Origin: Glandiceps talaboti
Taxonomy: Eukaryota > Hemichordata > Enteropneusta > Spengelidae
Direction of reading: 5' to 3'
NCBI RefSeq assembly: GCF_964340395.1
Contig: NC_135551.1
Span: forward strand, 16,858,003-16,922,002
DNA length: 64,000 nt
Of this stretch, positions 1-11,068 are shown one piece after another. Position 1 is the stretch's first letter. Each line of letters starts with the position of its first letter. The position numbers and the translations under genes were made by a program. A model generated the notes under the pieces. That model was not told where the DNA came from and made no database searches. It was given only the letters and a program-made list of their open reading frames with translations.

Positions 1-259
1 ACAGGTCCATAGTCTGGTATGCTGACTGTAAAAGAGAGACTTTCTCTTTTGTGTACAACAAAAAGAAATTATGCAAGCTCACCTGTGTAGGTTATTTACT
101 GTATCAACACAGATATTGAAACTTTTGGAGCAATATACACACAGTTGATATTTAGTGAAAGCAAAAACTGAACATCTGAATTTAGACTGGTGAACAAGTC
201 CATACGTACGTGTGGATGAAAGATTCATTTTTTGCATTCAATAAATATCAGCTTTATTT

Positions 260-700
260 AGTGGGTGGACTTGTTTGACTCCATCGGTTTATCACAGTGT
301 ACATCGATTCAGGTTTTTTATGCTTGTTTGATACAGGGGTGGTGCGCACGCATTCTGTCGGGGATGCCCGAATAGCTCGACCAATTTTGTCAGTTATAGA
401 CGGTCAAACATGGTGGCAGGGAGCAATAAACATAATCTGAAAGTTTATATTTCTGTGATGTGTACTTAAATTAGCAAAATAATGTCCTTACATATGAAGC
501 TAAGAGTTGAAATATAATTTTAGAGTAGCTGTGCAAGTTTTATGACATCTATCAGGAGATGTCATATTTGAATAGGTTTACACTGTCAGCTGGGACTTGA
601 TTGGATTCGTCAGTCAAACTATCCCAAGCATGTGGCAATGGCATAAGCCAGTCGTGACCCCAGTGGAATCGACCGGGTCGCTCAATCAAGTCCACCCAGT
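260..700. mobile_element. MITE-like element with terminal inverted repeats
   Basis: The left end reads AGTGGGTGGACTTGTTTGA. The reverse complement of the right end reads ACTGGGTGGACTTGATTGA. The pair brackets about 440 bp without coding capacity. A similar GGTGGACTTGTTCGA stretch lies on the minus strand near 60965-60980, so the terminus may belong to a dispersed family. No clear target-site duplication was found. It sits in what is probably the last intron of the gene ending at 1079; the rest of 1-941 shows nothing recognisable. Confidence 0.5.
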
Positions 701-941
701 GTTTCAAAAATTGAAATGTCAATGTAGATACAGTAACGTAAACAGATAGGTAGCATTACTTATATCATTAGTCAGTAATTTCAGCCTTTTTTTTTGATCA
801 TCACCATTTAAACTTCCAAAAAAGACAAAGACGCTAAAATGATTTAATTTGGATCACAATCATTGAAATCCTTTCTACGGATAGCCAACATCTTTCTTAA
901 TATTTTCACTCACCAAATGGTTTAATTTATTCTACTTTCAG

Positions 942-1079
942 AGTGCTCTGTGTGGTCCATCCTACAAGTCATTCCGAAGTGAACCATTCCCAGGCTACAA
1001 AATCCAGGACCGTCAATATTCCCAGTTCAAGAACTACGACCTGACCTTCGGTCACTTCACGCACACTGGTTATAGCTGA
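942..1079 (+). CDS. Terminal coding exon of an unidentified gene (partial)
   Basis: A pyrimidine-rich tract and AG acceptor at 940-941 open a 46-codon frame ending in TGA at 1077-1079. The 45 encoded residues are rich in aromatic and basic amino acids, and end in a Phe/Tyr/His-rich tail (FGHFTHTGYS). Codon use is more GC-rich than the flanks, which supports a true exon. The upstream exons lie outside the window. The composition recalls short structural tails such as those of ciliary microtubule-associated proteins, but I do not recognise the family and assign no function. It could also be one splice form of a longer protein. Confidence 0.55.
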   Translation, partial: SALCGPSYKSFRSEPFPGYKIQDRQYSQFKNYDLTFGHFTHTGYS

Positions 1080-2144
1080 CACGGTTGTTGTGGTGTGGCA
1101 GATTGGATCAATCGACGACGACGACGACAACGACATTGTGCAAATATAGATAGTACATTAGACTTTATAGTGTTTCCATTGTTACAACTGAATGTATGGC
1201 AGAAAGCTGACACAATTGATGACTTTACGTGAGGTCTGCATCAAGAGTGTCAAGGCATTACTAAATATGGCTACTTAGCATGTTACTTTACAGGTCTGTT
1301 ATATTACTTACAAAACCAACACTATCTCTGTTTCACCCCAAATAACTGTGAGAACAGTTCTGTGGTTATCTCACATTGACTTAGTCTTAAAGCTGCACTG
1401 GAGTATTATTGTTTGATCAGACAACAAACAATATATTCACTGAAAATCATTCAAATATAAATAATTAGATATTGTACATGTTAATCAGAGGTTGTTTTCA
1501 GTACATAAGTAGTACAGTAATAGCGTGATATTACATTCATTTTGGGACACTGATTTTTGGGTGTGGACCTAAAAATCAATTAATTGGATTTATTGCAGAA
1601 CCAAACGTGTTTACCCACAAATGATACAATACTGTTCATGATGTACGATACTAACAACTAAGTCATGACATATAATAAGGCAGCTTTTGAAATAACATTC
1701 AAGGTGCAGCTAGTGTCGATTTAATACAATTAATGTACAGGGTCCTCTTATATGGTATGGTTTGTTTTTTATTTTACTTGTAGGGAGGGTTCCCATATAA
1801 GACAAATTTCATGTACTCATATATATATATATACTTCATCTTTTAGATTTTTCTGAAATATTTTGTTTTTCATGACATTTCATTTCACTTAAAACATTCA
1901 AGTCTGTTGTCATTCAGATAAATCCTTTCCTAGGGTATTGTTTGTTATGTCAGTGTGTTACTCATTAGAATAACTTTTGAAAACAAATTATTTATATATT
2001 ACATTTCTTGGCATCATTTTAAATACTATAGCCGACTGTTTTATTTATTGTAGTGTATTCACTAAAATGGCATTACATGCTGTATTGCTTGATTTTGGCC
2101 ATTTTAAATCTTCTTTTGTCAAAAAGTTGTTGTGCCCCATATTA

Positions 2145-2520
2145 CAGTGGGCCCTCGCTAACTCGCGCCTCTGTAAGTCGCAGATTCGGCTAAGTCGCAG
2201 GTGTCACCTTGGATCCCATTTTTTCTTTAGTTTTCCTATTGTTTTCGGAACTCCTCTTTGTGTATTTTTTTAAACAAATGGCATGCCTGCCAATTTCAAA
2301 CTCATTGGTGTTTCGATGAAGAGGTGTCTCGGTTTGACTTTGATGTTAGTAATCGCCTTCTATTTATTCGGACTGCCTCACAAGTTCCTTACTAGTATGC
2401 ACTTCTCGGCTAGTCAACAAACATGTCGACCATTTTCGTCTGGCTGGTGTACGGTGCATTGATCGTGTTAGATTCGAGTCGCAGGATTCGTCAGTCGAAT
2501 TCGAACATTGTCCACAAAAA
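2145..2520. mobile_element. Pogo/Tigger-like transposon end, decayed
   Basis: A TA dinucleotide at 2143-2144 is followed by CAGTGGGCCCTCGCTAACTC, the layout of pogo/Tigger termini (TA target, then CAGT...CCTCG). The next 60 bp repeat AAGTCGCAG-type words. No matching right terminus and no transposase frame were found, so this is a truncated or decayed copy and its right border is a guess. A related terminus occurs in the foldback at 8744-8873. Confidence 0.4.
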
Positions 2521-3387
2521 CAAATTAATAACTAAAGCTTGACTCGCATTAATATATCGTTTGATTTGATTGATTTAGAAGTCACCTATATGTACTATTA
2601 TTAGGGTGGGAGTCCATTTCAAATTGTCATTTTACTCTTGCATTTCACCTTTAGCATGAAAGATCATTGTTTCTGTGTATACAACATGCTCAAGAACAGG
2701 TAGCAAGTGGTTTCATATGGTGACCAAGGACTGGATCTTTTAGATTTAGTTTCACCTTCAGAAGCCTTGGGTTGTATTTCTGCTGACTATTCATGATATG
2801 AAGGACATGAAACAATGGATAGTAAAACCAGCTGGTGAGCTCATAATGTCACACGTGTATGTGTTCATTATAAGCTCATTTTTGCCTGTTTCCAGGTGTT
2901 TGAAAGTCTGCAGAAATCTGAAGGTCGCCGATGGTAACATGCTGGTTTCTGACTATTTGGAATGGATTTCCACTGTAGAAAAGTAAAGTACATCAGATGT
3001 AAATACAACAACATGATATCAACATTGCTATGGAATCATCTCAGATCTTACATTCTGTCATCCCTTTGCTAATATAACAGACCTGTTCATGTTATTTTTG
3101 TTGAAATGTTTCTCATTAACTTGTCTCATGGAGACATTGTAAAGATTTTAAAGAAACTATCCATACCTGTCTGTATTAGGTGGTTGTAAGTATAGGCACT
3201 AGTTTGTTAAGATGAGTTTTAGGTTTATATAAATGTTCTATCATGGTAAGGGCATTTTATTTATTCAAGGGCATTTTCATTCAAGGTTATAGATGAAATA
3301 AGTATTTTGATCAACTCAATTTTTTGTCATGTAACAACTTCAAGATCTCCAATTAAGAGTCCGGTCCTAGTCATTTTCGGAATTTCA

Positions 3388-4127
3388 TTCATTCATCCAT
3401 TCATTCATCCATTCATTCATCCATTCATCCATTCATTCATTCATCCATCCATCCATTCATTCATCCATCCATTCATCCATTCATTCATTCATCCATTCAT
3501 TCATTCATCCATCCATTCATCCATTCATTCATTCATCCATCCATTCATTCATTCATTCATCCATTCATTCATTCATCCATTCATCCATCCATTCATCCAT
3601 CCATTCATCCATCCATTCATCCATCCATCCATTCATCCATCCATTCATCCATCCATTCATTCATTCATCCATCCATTCATTCATTCATTCATCCATCCAT
3701 CCATTCATTCATTCATCCATTCATTCATCCATCCATTCATCCATCCATTCATTCATCCATCCATCCATTCATCCATCCATCCATTCATTCATTCATTCAT
3801 CCATCCATTCATCCATCCATTCATTCATTCATCCATCCATTCATCCATTCATTCATTCATTCATTCATCCATTCATCCATCCATCCATTCATTCATTCAT
3901 CCATTCATTCATTCATCCATTCATTCATTCATCCATCCATCCATTCATTCATTCATCCATCCATCCATCCATTCATCCATCCATTCATCCATCCATTCAT
4001 TCATTCATCCATCCATCCATCCATTCATTCATTCATCCATTCATTCATCCATCCATTCATCCATCCATTCATTCATCCATCCATCCATTCATTCATCCAT
4101 TCATTCATTCATTCACTCATTCATTCA
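3388..4127. repeat. CATT/CATC tetranucleotide satellite
   Basis: About 740 bp consist only of CATT and CATC units, so no stop codon arises in one frame and a spurious Phe-Ile-His-Pro/Ser reading frame appears. Units are interspersed in runs of one to five of each type rather than in blocks. A shorter CATT array follows at 4178-4216. No regulatory or coding function is supported. Confidence 0.95.
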
Positions 4128-4293
4128 TTGAATGTGTCTAATCATGAGCCCTAAGCATTTTTTTGGCTTTAGTTTGTTCATTCAGTCATTCATTCATTCA
4201 TTCATTCATTCATTCACTTGAAATGTTTCTCATTACAAGCCCTGAGCATGTCATTGGCGTTAATGGCAGTGTTGTTAAAAAATGACCATAGCT

Positions 4294-4632
4294 TTACTGT
4301 GTTGCAGCTAATCTCAAGGGACTCTGGGTTCTCAATTTAAAATCAAAATTTCTACTCACAGAGTCAAAACATTTTTGGCAGCAGCTCCCAAACATGTTCA
4401 CTGCTATCTTATCAGCATCATCAGTGGTGTATTGCAGTAACAGCCCATTATAGTAATTCTCACAAACCAGAGCTATAATTTCTTCTGCGACACCACAAAA
4501 TAACTCTTGGGTGGTGCTGTAGTAAAAGAGGCTGTGGTTTACAACGATGATTACAGTCCACCACTTACGATGCAAAAATGTGGGATTCTCTTCTTCAAAA
4601 TTTTTTTCGACTATGTAAGTAGAAATTTTCAT
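4294..4632 (-). CDS. Unassigned ORF or exon pair, possible gene fragment
   Basis: A 112-codon minus-strand frame is open in otherwise stop-rich DNA. Its second half (about residues 40-95) has protein-like composition, with acidic and amphipathic stretches and several Cys (for example GSCCQKCFD). The first part also contains a plausible donor (GTAAGT near 4575) and acceptor (ACCACAG near 4535), so two exons with a very short intron are possible. No family is recognised and the splice model is untested. It may be chance, a decayed gene or a transposon remnant. Confidence 0.2.
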   Translation of the reverse strand: MKISTYIVEKNFEEENPTFLHRKWWTVIIVVNHSLFYYSTTQELFCGVAEEIIALVCENYYNGLLLQYTTDDADKIAVNMFGSCCQKCFDSVSRNFDFKLRTQSPLRLAATQ

Positions 4633-7224
4633 TTGAAATTTATTGGGACAAATGTACCATGAGACTTCACTTAGTTTAGTCGTCGGTTTAAGGATACACA
4701 GTTCCCTTTACTCAAGGCTGAAAGTCATTTAGAAAATATAATATTATACATGTATTTCTAGAGTATATCGTTCTACAACATTTGTTGCAAAAGCAAGGCG
4801 GTGTCATTTCTGTAAGTTACTAGGTAACGCTTTAGCCATGATAGGTTGTTCTTTTAGCTATCTGTAGTCCAGTATTATCTTCACAATAGCATTTTAATCC
4901 TGATAAGCTGTTCTGTGATATGCTATATTCCTGTTTCCAAAGTCCCAGACATTTGGCAGGTAAGCATAAACAAGAGTATACCTACTCTGGTAAAGAGAAG
5001 GCAGAACATACAAAACAAGCATAGCTGTGTACAAAACATCAATATACTGAACAGTGCACACAATATGCCATTATCAGCGTCTTACTAAGACTTGCAGTGT
5101 CGTGGCGCCCTCACACATCAACCAAAGCTGTAAAGAGAGGGCTGTGTTAGGACAAAACGACACAATTTATCTTACAATCTGCCTGTCAACCTAAATCTGT
5201 ATAAATCTCATTTCCTGAGGAACATGCAGCAAGAGAATTTTAATGAGAAAGCGAGCGAGGCTAGACTACTTTGCGTAGCAACCATGTCCACATCCATAGC
5301 AACAGTCAACTGACATGCTGATGCAAATGTATTATTATATTGTTCTCATAATTGTGAAAATAGATAAATGCAAGTATTAGGTAGACCAGTAAATATAGTG
5401 AATCTGGGTATAGCTTAGTTTATCAAGTGACACGTGACTGTATTTCACATACAGTGTCCAGTTCTTCTGTGATACTTTTAAAGTCATTACTGTTGAACTG
5501 TTGGTATACCAGTATACCATAGTTGTCAAGAATATTATATTGAAATAAACTATCTTTGTTCTCTTGCCAAAATACTCTGTGCTTATTTTAGATATAAGTG
5601 TATGGTGTGTGAATACATGTGAAATTATCGCAATTTTCCTGAGATGTGTTAATTATGTCGTGTTAACCTAAAACACGATAACTTCATGATGATTTTTCCC
5701 CCAACCAATCCAACTGAATTGTAAATAGGATATGTCCAATTAGTTTCATTATTTTCATAAATTATGCATTTCATTATTGAATGAACCCCCACCCCCACCC
5801 TATTACAATGGGCATTGTTTGTCTCTGTACACATCTATATGCTATCATTTTCAAAATTTAAGTGTCACGAGAGGATGTCCCATGTATGGAAAAGTTAAGG
5901 CATTACAGTACATGAGGCAGTATATAAAATGTATGAAATATGGCTAAAATAACTAGTTAGTAAAAATTGTCATATGAAACAGGTCGCAGAGACTTTTCTT
6001 TATGAGGATATCGTTCAAAGCACAGACAAATATGTGTTCAAAACCTTGAAGAACAACTATCACAGCCCTGATCCAAAACAGCACCCCCTAGTGACCAAAC
6101 TTTATTATCTGTTGTCTTTCTGATAACTAATAATATGGTGTGTTACTGTGACTGACCAGTGCTCATTTTCAGAATGGGGAGAATCTACAATTGAATAACC
6201 AATATTTTGTATCTTTTGAAAGGGCATAATCCCTTCCAACTCCAATGTGCTTTCATAAGTTTTGTTCATCTGTGGAAAAGAACACATTAATAACTCTACA
6301 TCAATATCCAAAAAAAGAGATACGTGTAACAATATTAGTAGATTTTGGAATTTTATTTTTATTTTCTGTAATATGTTTATTTATCATGTATAACATGAAA
6401 TTTGTATTTGACAGCATACTACTTTAAACCCAAAAGTTTGAATACCATGCATGGTGTGGATTAGTGCCATCTTATCAGTCGATAATGGTGATTCTGGTTC
6501 TGGTTCATCCTTTACTGTCGTACTGTCAGAAAACTTTTTTTCACGCCCAGATTGTAACGTAAGTTAACATTAGCCTTTAAATCCGTTCTCTCTCGAAGCC
6601 GATGTTTTTAAAATCCTGTTCCAGAAAGAGGGAAAGCTGATCAAAATCACCTATTACATAATAATTTGGGTTGAGCATAAATTTCACCATCATTTCTAAA
6701 ATTACATGAGGATTGTCATTACAGAAATTATTTTTTTTTTTAGTCCTGATATAACACATGCTGTTGATGAATTACTACATAGTAGTTGGTAAAGTATGGT
6801 TTGAAAGGGCGCCCTCACACATCAGTTAACCCCTTTCACTTAGAGCAGGTTGGCCATGGTGGAGCAACGCAGCGTACCTTACAGTCTAGAAGGGTACTAC
6901 CACTACAAGCAACTATAATTGAAAATAAAACTCTGAATATTTACAATAATTCAACACATTGCTTAAAAGAATACACATAATCACCTCTGTCAGATATCTT
7001 AAAATTCATGAGTTGTGATATCAAATTGCAAATGTGAATAAAATCAAATCTGATTATATTTGACGAAACATTAGATTCTTAGCCTTCATTTTTTGAACTT
7101 GTTAAATTAATCTATAGTCTGGAAGAAGACCATCAAACTGATCCCCTTCGCCCCTCCCCATCCTCTCCCTCCTCCCACTCCCCTCCCCATAAAGCTCAGT
7201 CTGACCTAGACAACAACTGTACAA

Positions 7225-7320
7225 TGCGAAGTTGCCATCATCACTTTAGCCGTTGACCTGTTCAAGATGCCATCATCATGTCCTCCACAGTAGTAGGGTC
7301 ATCAGTTTGACCTTTGACCT
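7225..7320 (-). repeat. Duplicated copy of the BLOC1S3 coding end
   Basis: About 60 bp just downstream of the BLOC1S3 stop repeat the last coding segment with a 61-bp period, including the ATGATGATGGCATCTTGA end with stop codon. The copy carries a 3-nt insertion and a few substitutions. A weaker third copy starts near 7228. The copies lie in the presumed 3' UTR. Confidence 0.8.
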
Positions 7321-7322
7321 GT

Positions 7323-10300
7323 TCAAGATGCCATCATCATGGCCTGTACAGTTGGGTCATCAGTTTGACCTTTGACCAGTTTGTCTGTATCCTTGGCTAG
7401 CATTGATATTGGTACATGTAAGGTTGGTAAGATGTTACAATTGATGATAATGTCTACTTTACTCTCCAGTGATTTTAAATCTGAAGACAAAACCCTAAGG
7501 TTGTGTGAAACATCCTGTGAATGGAAAAAAAAACTGGGTAAAAGTTTATGTTACACATAAATTAATCTCAGAAGTATTGATGAGCAAAGAAAAAACAAGG
7601 AAGACTTGGAAAACTATTTCAAACGGGAGTTATCTTTAAAAATTCAAAACTTAAGTATGTATGAATCCGAAATTGTTTTTTTTTAACACTTAATGTATGA
7701 GTGGATAGATATGTAGTTTTGTATTTGTTGGTGTTGGTGCAAACTCTGAGACACTTGGTGCAAACTCTGAGATGCTTGGTGCAAACTAAGAAACACTTGG
7801 TGCAAACTCTGAAACACTTGGTGTAAACTCTGAAACTCTTGGTGCAAACTTCAAGACACTTAGTGCAAACACAGAGAAACTTGGCGCAAACTCTGTGACA
7901 CTTGGTGCAAACTTGGAGACTTGCTGCAAACTTGGCGACACTTAGTGCAAACTCACAGACACTTAGTGCAAACTCACAGACACTTAGTGCAAACTCACAG
8001 ACACAAAGAAATAAAACTGTACCTGTGCATACATCTGTGACTTCACAAGTTGTTGTGTTGTAGAAGTGATATCTTTAGCACTTGACAGGTAGGCATGGCT
8101 AGCTGCTGACTCTATGTGACTTCTAAAGTTAGCATTTCGATCTCCTGTTTTGAATAAAATCAGTGCAATCAAACTTAAATCATATACATATACTTTCTAG
8201 TGTAAACATAAATTGTCCTAAAATGGCCATCAATATACATACATTACAAGAATGAACTTGATGTTTGCCGTCTTATCTGTCATGGAAAAGCTTAGTTTGT
8301 CTGGAAATGGATGTGATTCCAGGGAATTTAGTGACGGACAGAAATTGTCATTCCATTCTTCAATGCAATTCTATTTTCATCTTCAAAATTGATTTGAAAG
8401 TGAGTGAAATGTAATAATCTTTACAGAATAAGGGTCCTGTAAACCAAGATTAAGTTGTGTTAGCCATGTACCACTGAGGTCTGCAAAACCCATATCAGTT
8501 TCTGTAAAGGTTTTATCATACATCCTATGGAGCGTTCAAATACATGTTTATTTTTTGGAGAAATTGACCTTATTTGGCCAGAGTGTGTTTGGGCACAACA
8601 TGGCAAATTATCGCATCAATGTGAGGGTGCTGTTTTCCACTGAATTACAATGGAGGTGACACTAGACTCTCTCACAGTCCTCGGAGCATCGCATCGCTAA
8701 AAGAGGGTTGTTTGTATGTACCGATATCTACTGCATAATCGTACTGTGGGCCCTCATCGACTACACAGGGCTAATCATTTTTTTGATGTGCTACTGCGAT
8801 GCCCGATGAACACATGAGTCACCGTAACATGTCAACAAATGATTAGCCCTAGTAAGTCGCTGAGGGCCCACAGTACAAGGATATACTAGTAGAATTATTC
8901 AGTAGATATTGGTACATACAATACAGCTAATAACGATGCTCCCGAGGACTGGTGAGTGAGTCAAAAGTGATACAGATGTGACACTGGGTATATGTACATG
9001 TATATGATAGACGTTTTCATCACAGAAAATATCATTTTACTTTTCGGCAACATATGTAATGCTGATAAATAAGCATCTTTACAATAGATTTGATTTATTG
9101 TTGTATATTTTCCTTCATATGAAATGTATGTATATAATGAAAAATCTTTCGAGTAAAAAAAACTTACTTAGCTTTCTGTGGAACAATCTGTGGATAGAAG
9201 AGAAAAAAGAAACATCATTTACAAGTAAAATTGAGAACATGGGTATCATATGACATTTTTGAGTATCAGTTGGTGTTGATGAATTCCAGACAGAGTGGGA
9301 AAAACTTGATAATGATGGGCAACATTGGTGTTAGAAAATCAACCAACACACACTAGGCAATTGGCATTCTGTCATGTCACCAACAGCCTTCAGGTCAACA
9401 TGTTGATGTGTTAAATTTTGTCAAGTTTTTCAAAAACAATACCCTGTGACCTAGTCTGGACGCCATGGTGGTGTCTAACTAGACTATAAGAGTGGAGGTG
9501 TAAATGGTAATGCTATATATAAGAAGTAGACTACTTGTGACCCAATGAGAAATAGTTGAGAAAAGAAATAGAGACCACTAGTATCTACATACGTATCGTA
9601 TTTAGGCGGCTCTCTTCTCCTGGCTCTAAATTCATCTGTGGTAATATCACTTTCACTGCTGCTTCCAAAGTCCCCTGCTGAATGTAAGTCAACTGAGAAA
9701 CAGAGAAATAGGAGAAATCGATAAGATTCAAACAGATGTCAGTGGGAGAGGAATTTGTATACCCGTTAATGGCCAATCAGACTGTCTTAATAAGGGAGGT
9801 CTTCAGGTAATGTAACAGGTGTTTTCCCATCAAAATTATGTTACAAAATATGCCTTGTAGTAATTATGAATATGCAGGGGTGAACAAATCATTTTGTGAA
9901 CTGGTGGTCCTCAGACCAGTGCCTTAAAAAATCCAGTGGTCCTGTTGAAAGAATTAGTGGTACAAGGTAAAATTTGTGTGGTCCGCCACAAAAAATAGCC
10001 AGTCCCGGACCCAGGACCAGTGGATTTGTTCACCCCTGGACTACCAACCTTGACACAAGACATGTAAATGTATGCTGTAAAAAGATAAGTTTTGGAATTT
10101 ACATATGTACATGTATGTTGGCTGATTTAAATAATAATGGATTATACTTTCATGCAAATAAGTGTCAATCTTCCCTGGCCTGAGGGCCATTCAGTATGGC
10201 ATTTATCTGTAACAACAAACAAAATTAATGCAGGGAATGCACCAAAATATACAATTTTATAAACATTGAAGACAATTTTTCAAAAAAACAAACAATATGA

Positions 10301-10662
10301 CATGAATTAATTATGAATATATGAATAAATAATTATAGTGATGGGTCACTAATTATCACAATATTTATTCTCATTTTGAGTGGGTCAACATATCAGTCAT
10401 ACATGTGATGGACTTGGTTTATTCATTTACAGTTAATACACAGCAGAGCTTGAATTGTTGAAATTTGGTTGTCTACGTTACCTCTTAATGGAGGTAATCC
10501 AGTTCCCTGTCTGACCTGTGGGATATCGTCATCGCTATCTGTTTCCGATGCTTCTCCTTGTACTTTAACACCCCTTGCTGCTTCATGTGTATTAATTTCT
10601 TCCTCGGAATCAGACTCAGAAGCCTCCCCTTCAACAACTCTCACAACATCCTTGTTCGCCAT
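7323..10662 (-). CDS. BLOC1S3: BLOC-1 subunit 3 (BLOC1S3)
   Basis: Five coding exons on the minus strand: 10482-10662, 9593-9674, 9168-9187, 8023-8144 and 7323-7514 (597 nt, 198 residues; human about 200). All introns are GT-AG and the phases agree. The N-terminus carries two acidic blocks, GEASESDSEEE and GEASETDSDDD, matching the repeated GEAxETDSE blocks of vertebrate BLOC1S3. The C-terminal half is helical (HAYLSSAKDITSTTQQLVKSQ, then ESKVDIIINCNILP) and aligns along its length with the family's coiled-coil region. BLOC1S3 is a subunit of the octameric BLOC-1 complex, which directs endosomal cargo to lysosome-related organelles. A 20-nt microexon supplies the LFHRKL start of the helix. 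The gene shares a divergent promoter with SNIP1. The stop region is tandemly duplicated just downstream. Confidence 0.93.
7733..8005. repeat. Minisatellite, unit about 20 bp
   Basis: About 13 imperfect copies of a unit resembling CACTTGGTGCAAACTCTGAGA fill intron 4 of BLOC1S3 and stop about 18 bp from the exon 8023-8144 donor. The last three units (TGCAAACTCACAGACACTTAG) are almost identical, which indicates recent expansion at that end. Confidence 0.9.
8665..8962. mobile_element. Foldback element with nested pogo-like MITE
   Basis: Outer arms start with GACTCTCTCAC-CAGTCCTCGG on both strands and stay complementary for over 100 bp. The inner 8744-8873 part is itself flanked by TA and bounded by CTGTGGGCCCTCA...TGAGGGCCCACAG, close to the pogo-like terminus at 2145. 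A related single arm lies at 13275-13365. The element lies in intron 3 of BLOC1S3. Confidence 0.75.
9875..10038. mobile_element. hAT-like MITE
   Basis: Perfect 16-bp terminal inverted repeats, CAGGGGTGAACAAATC and GATTTGTTCACCCCTG, bound a 164-bp non-coding element in intron 1 of BLOC1S3. The CAGGGGTG terminus is of the hAT type. No intact 8-bp target duplication was seen, so the family assignment is inference. Confidence 0.7.
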
Positions 10663-11068
10663 TTTCTTTTTTTTTTAACCCTTGACCTCAAGAAGTCCCC
10701 TAGCATACTCGTAGTGAACAGAAACGGTTTCAACGCCTTGTTTGATCGGCGAGAATTACGACCGAAAAAACATAGACATTGTATTTTGAATCATTTGACG
10801 TAACAATTTTGAACCTACATTTGTTTTGTATATTTGAATTATGATGTAAGCGAAGCTATTGTGAAGAGTTCGATTCGCCAACTCTGTCAATTCGTAGAAA
10901 CTTAAAGGGTCTACAAGACGGTCATCTCAGTGAGAGTTGCTGACTCCACACTGTTGTGGCATAACTTCCTTGACTTTTAAATTGCGTTGGATACCGTTGG
11001 ATTTATATCGTGAGATTTAGACCTTGGAATACACATACAAAGGGGAGGTCAGCAAATACACAGAGATA
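10663..11068. promoter_or_regulatory. Bidirectional promoter, BLOC1S3 / SNIP1
   Basis: The start codons of BLOC1S3 (minus) and SNIP1 (plus) are 406 bp apart and face away from each other, so both promoters and 5' UTRs must fit here unless further non-coding exons exist. No convincing TATA box was seen near either start. A pyrimidine run lies just upstream of the BLOC1S3 ATG. No transcription start site can be placed from sequence. Confidence 0.6.

Larger units (their letters stand above)
1080..7322. other. Mostly non-coding interval before BLOC1S3
   Basis: Apart from the pogo-like end, the satellite and the ORF listed separately, I see no supported gene here. Repeated words include GCGCCCTCACACATC at about 5105 and 6808, with a related copy near 18118 followed by GTTAACCCCTTT; this marks a dispersed repeat family. 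A C-rich patch lies at 7147-7190. The first hundred bases or so should be the 3' UTR of the upstream gene, and the last few hundred the 3' UTR of BLOC1S3. Confidence 0.6.

Noticed and set aside
3307-4131. 274-codon frame of repeated Phe-Ile-His-Pro/Ser
   Set aside because: It is a translation of the CATT/CATC satellite; the frame is open only because the units contain no stop.
7733-8005. Possible CRISPR-like array of regular short repeats
   Set aside because: It is a head-to-tail 20-bp minisatellite with no spacers, in an intron of an animal gene.
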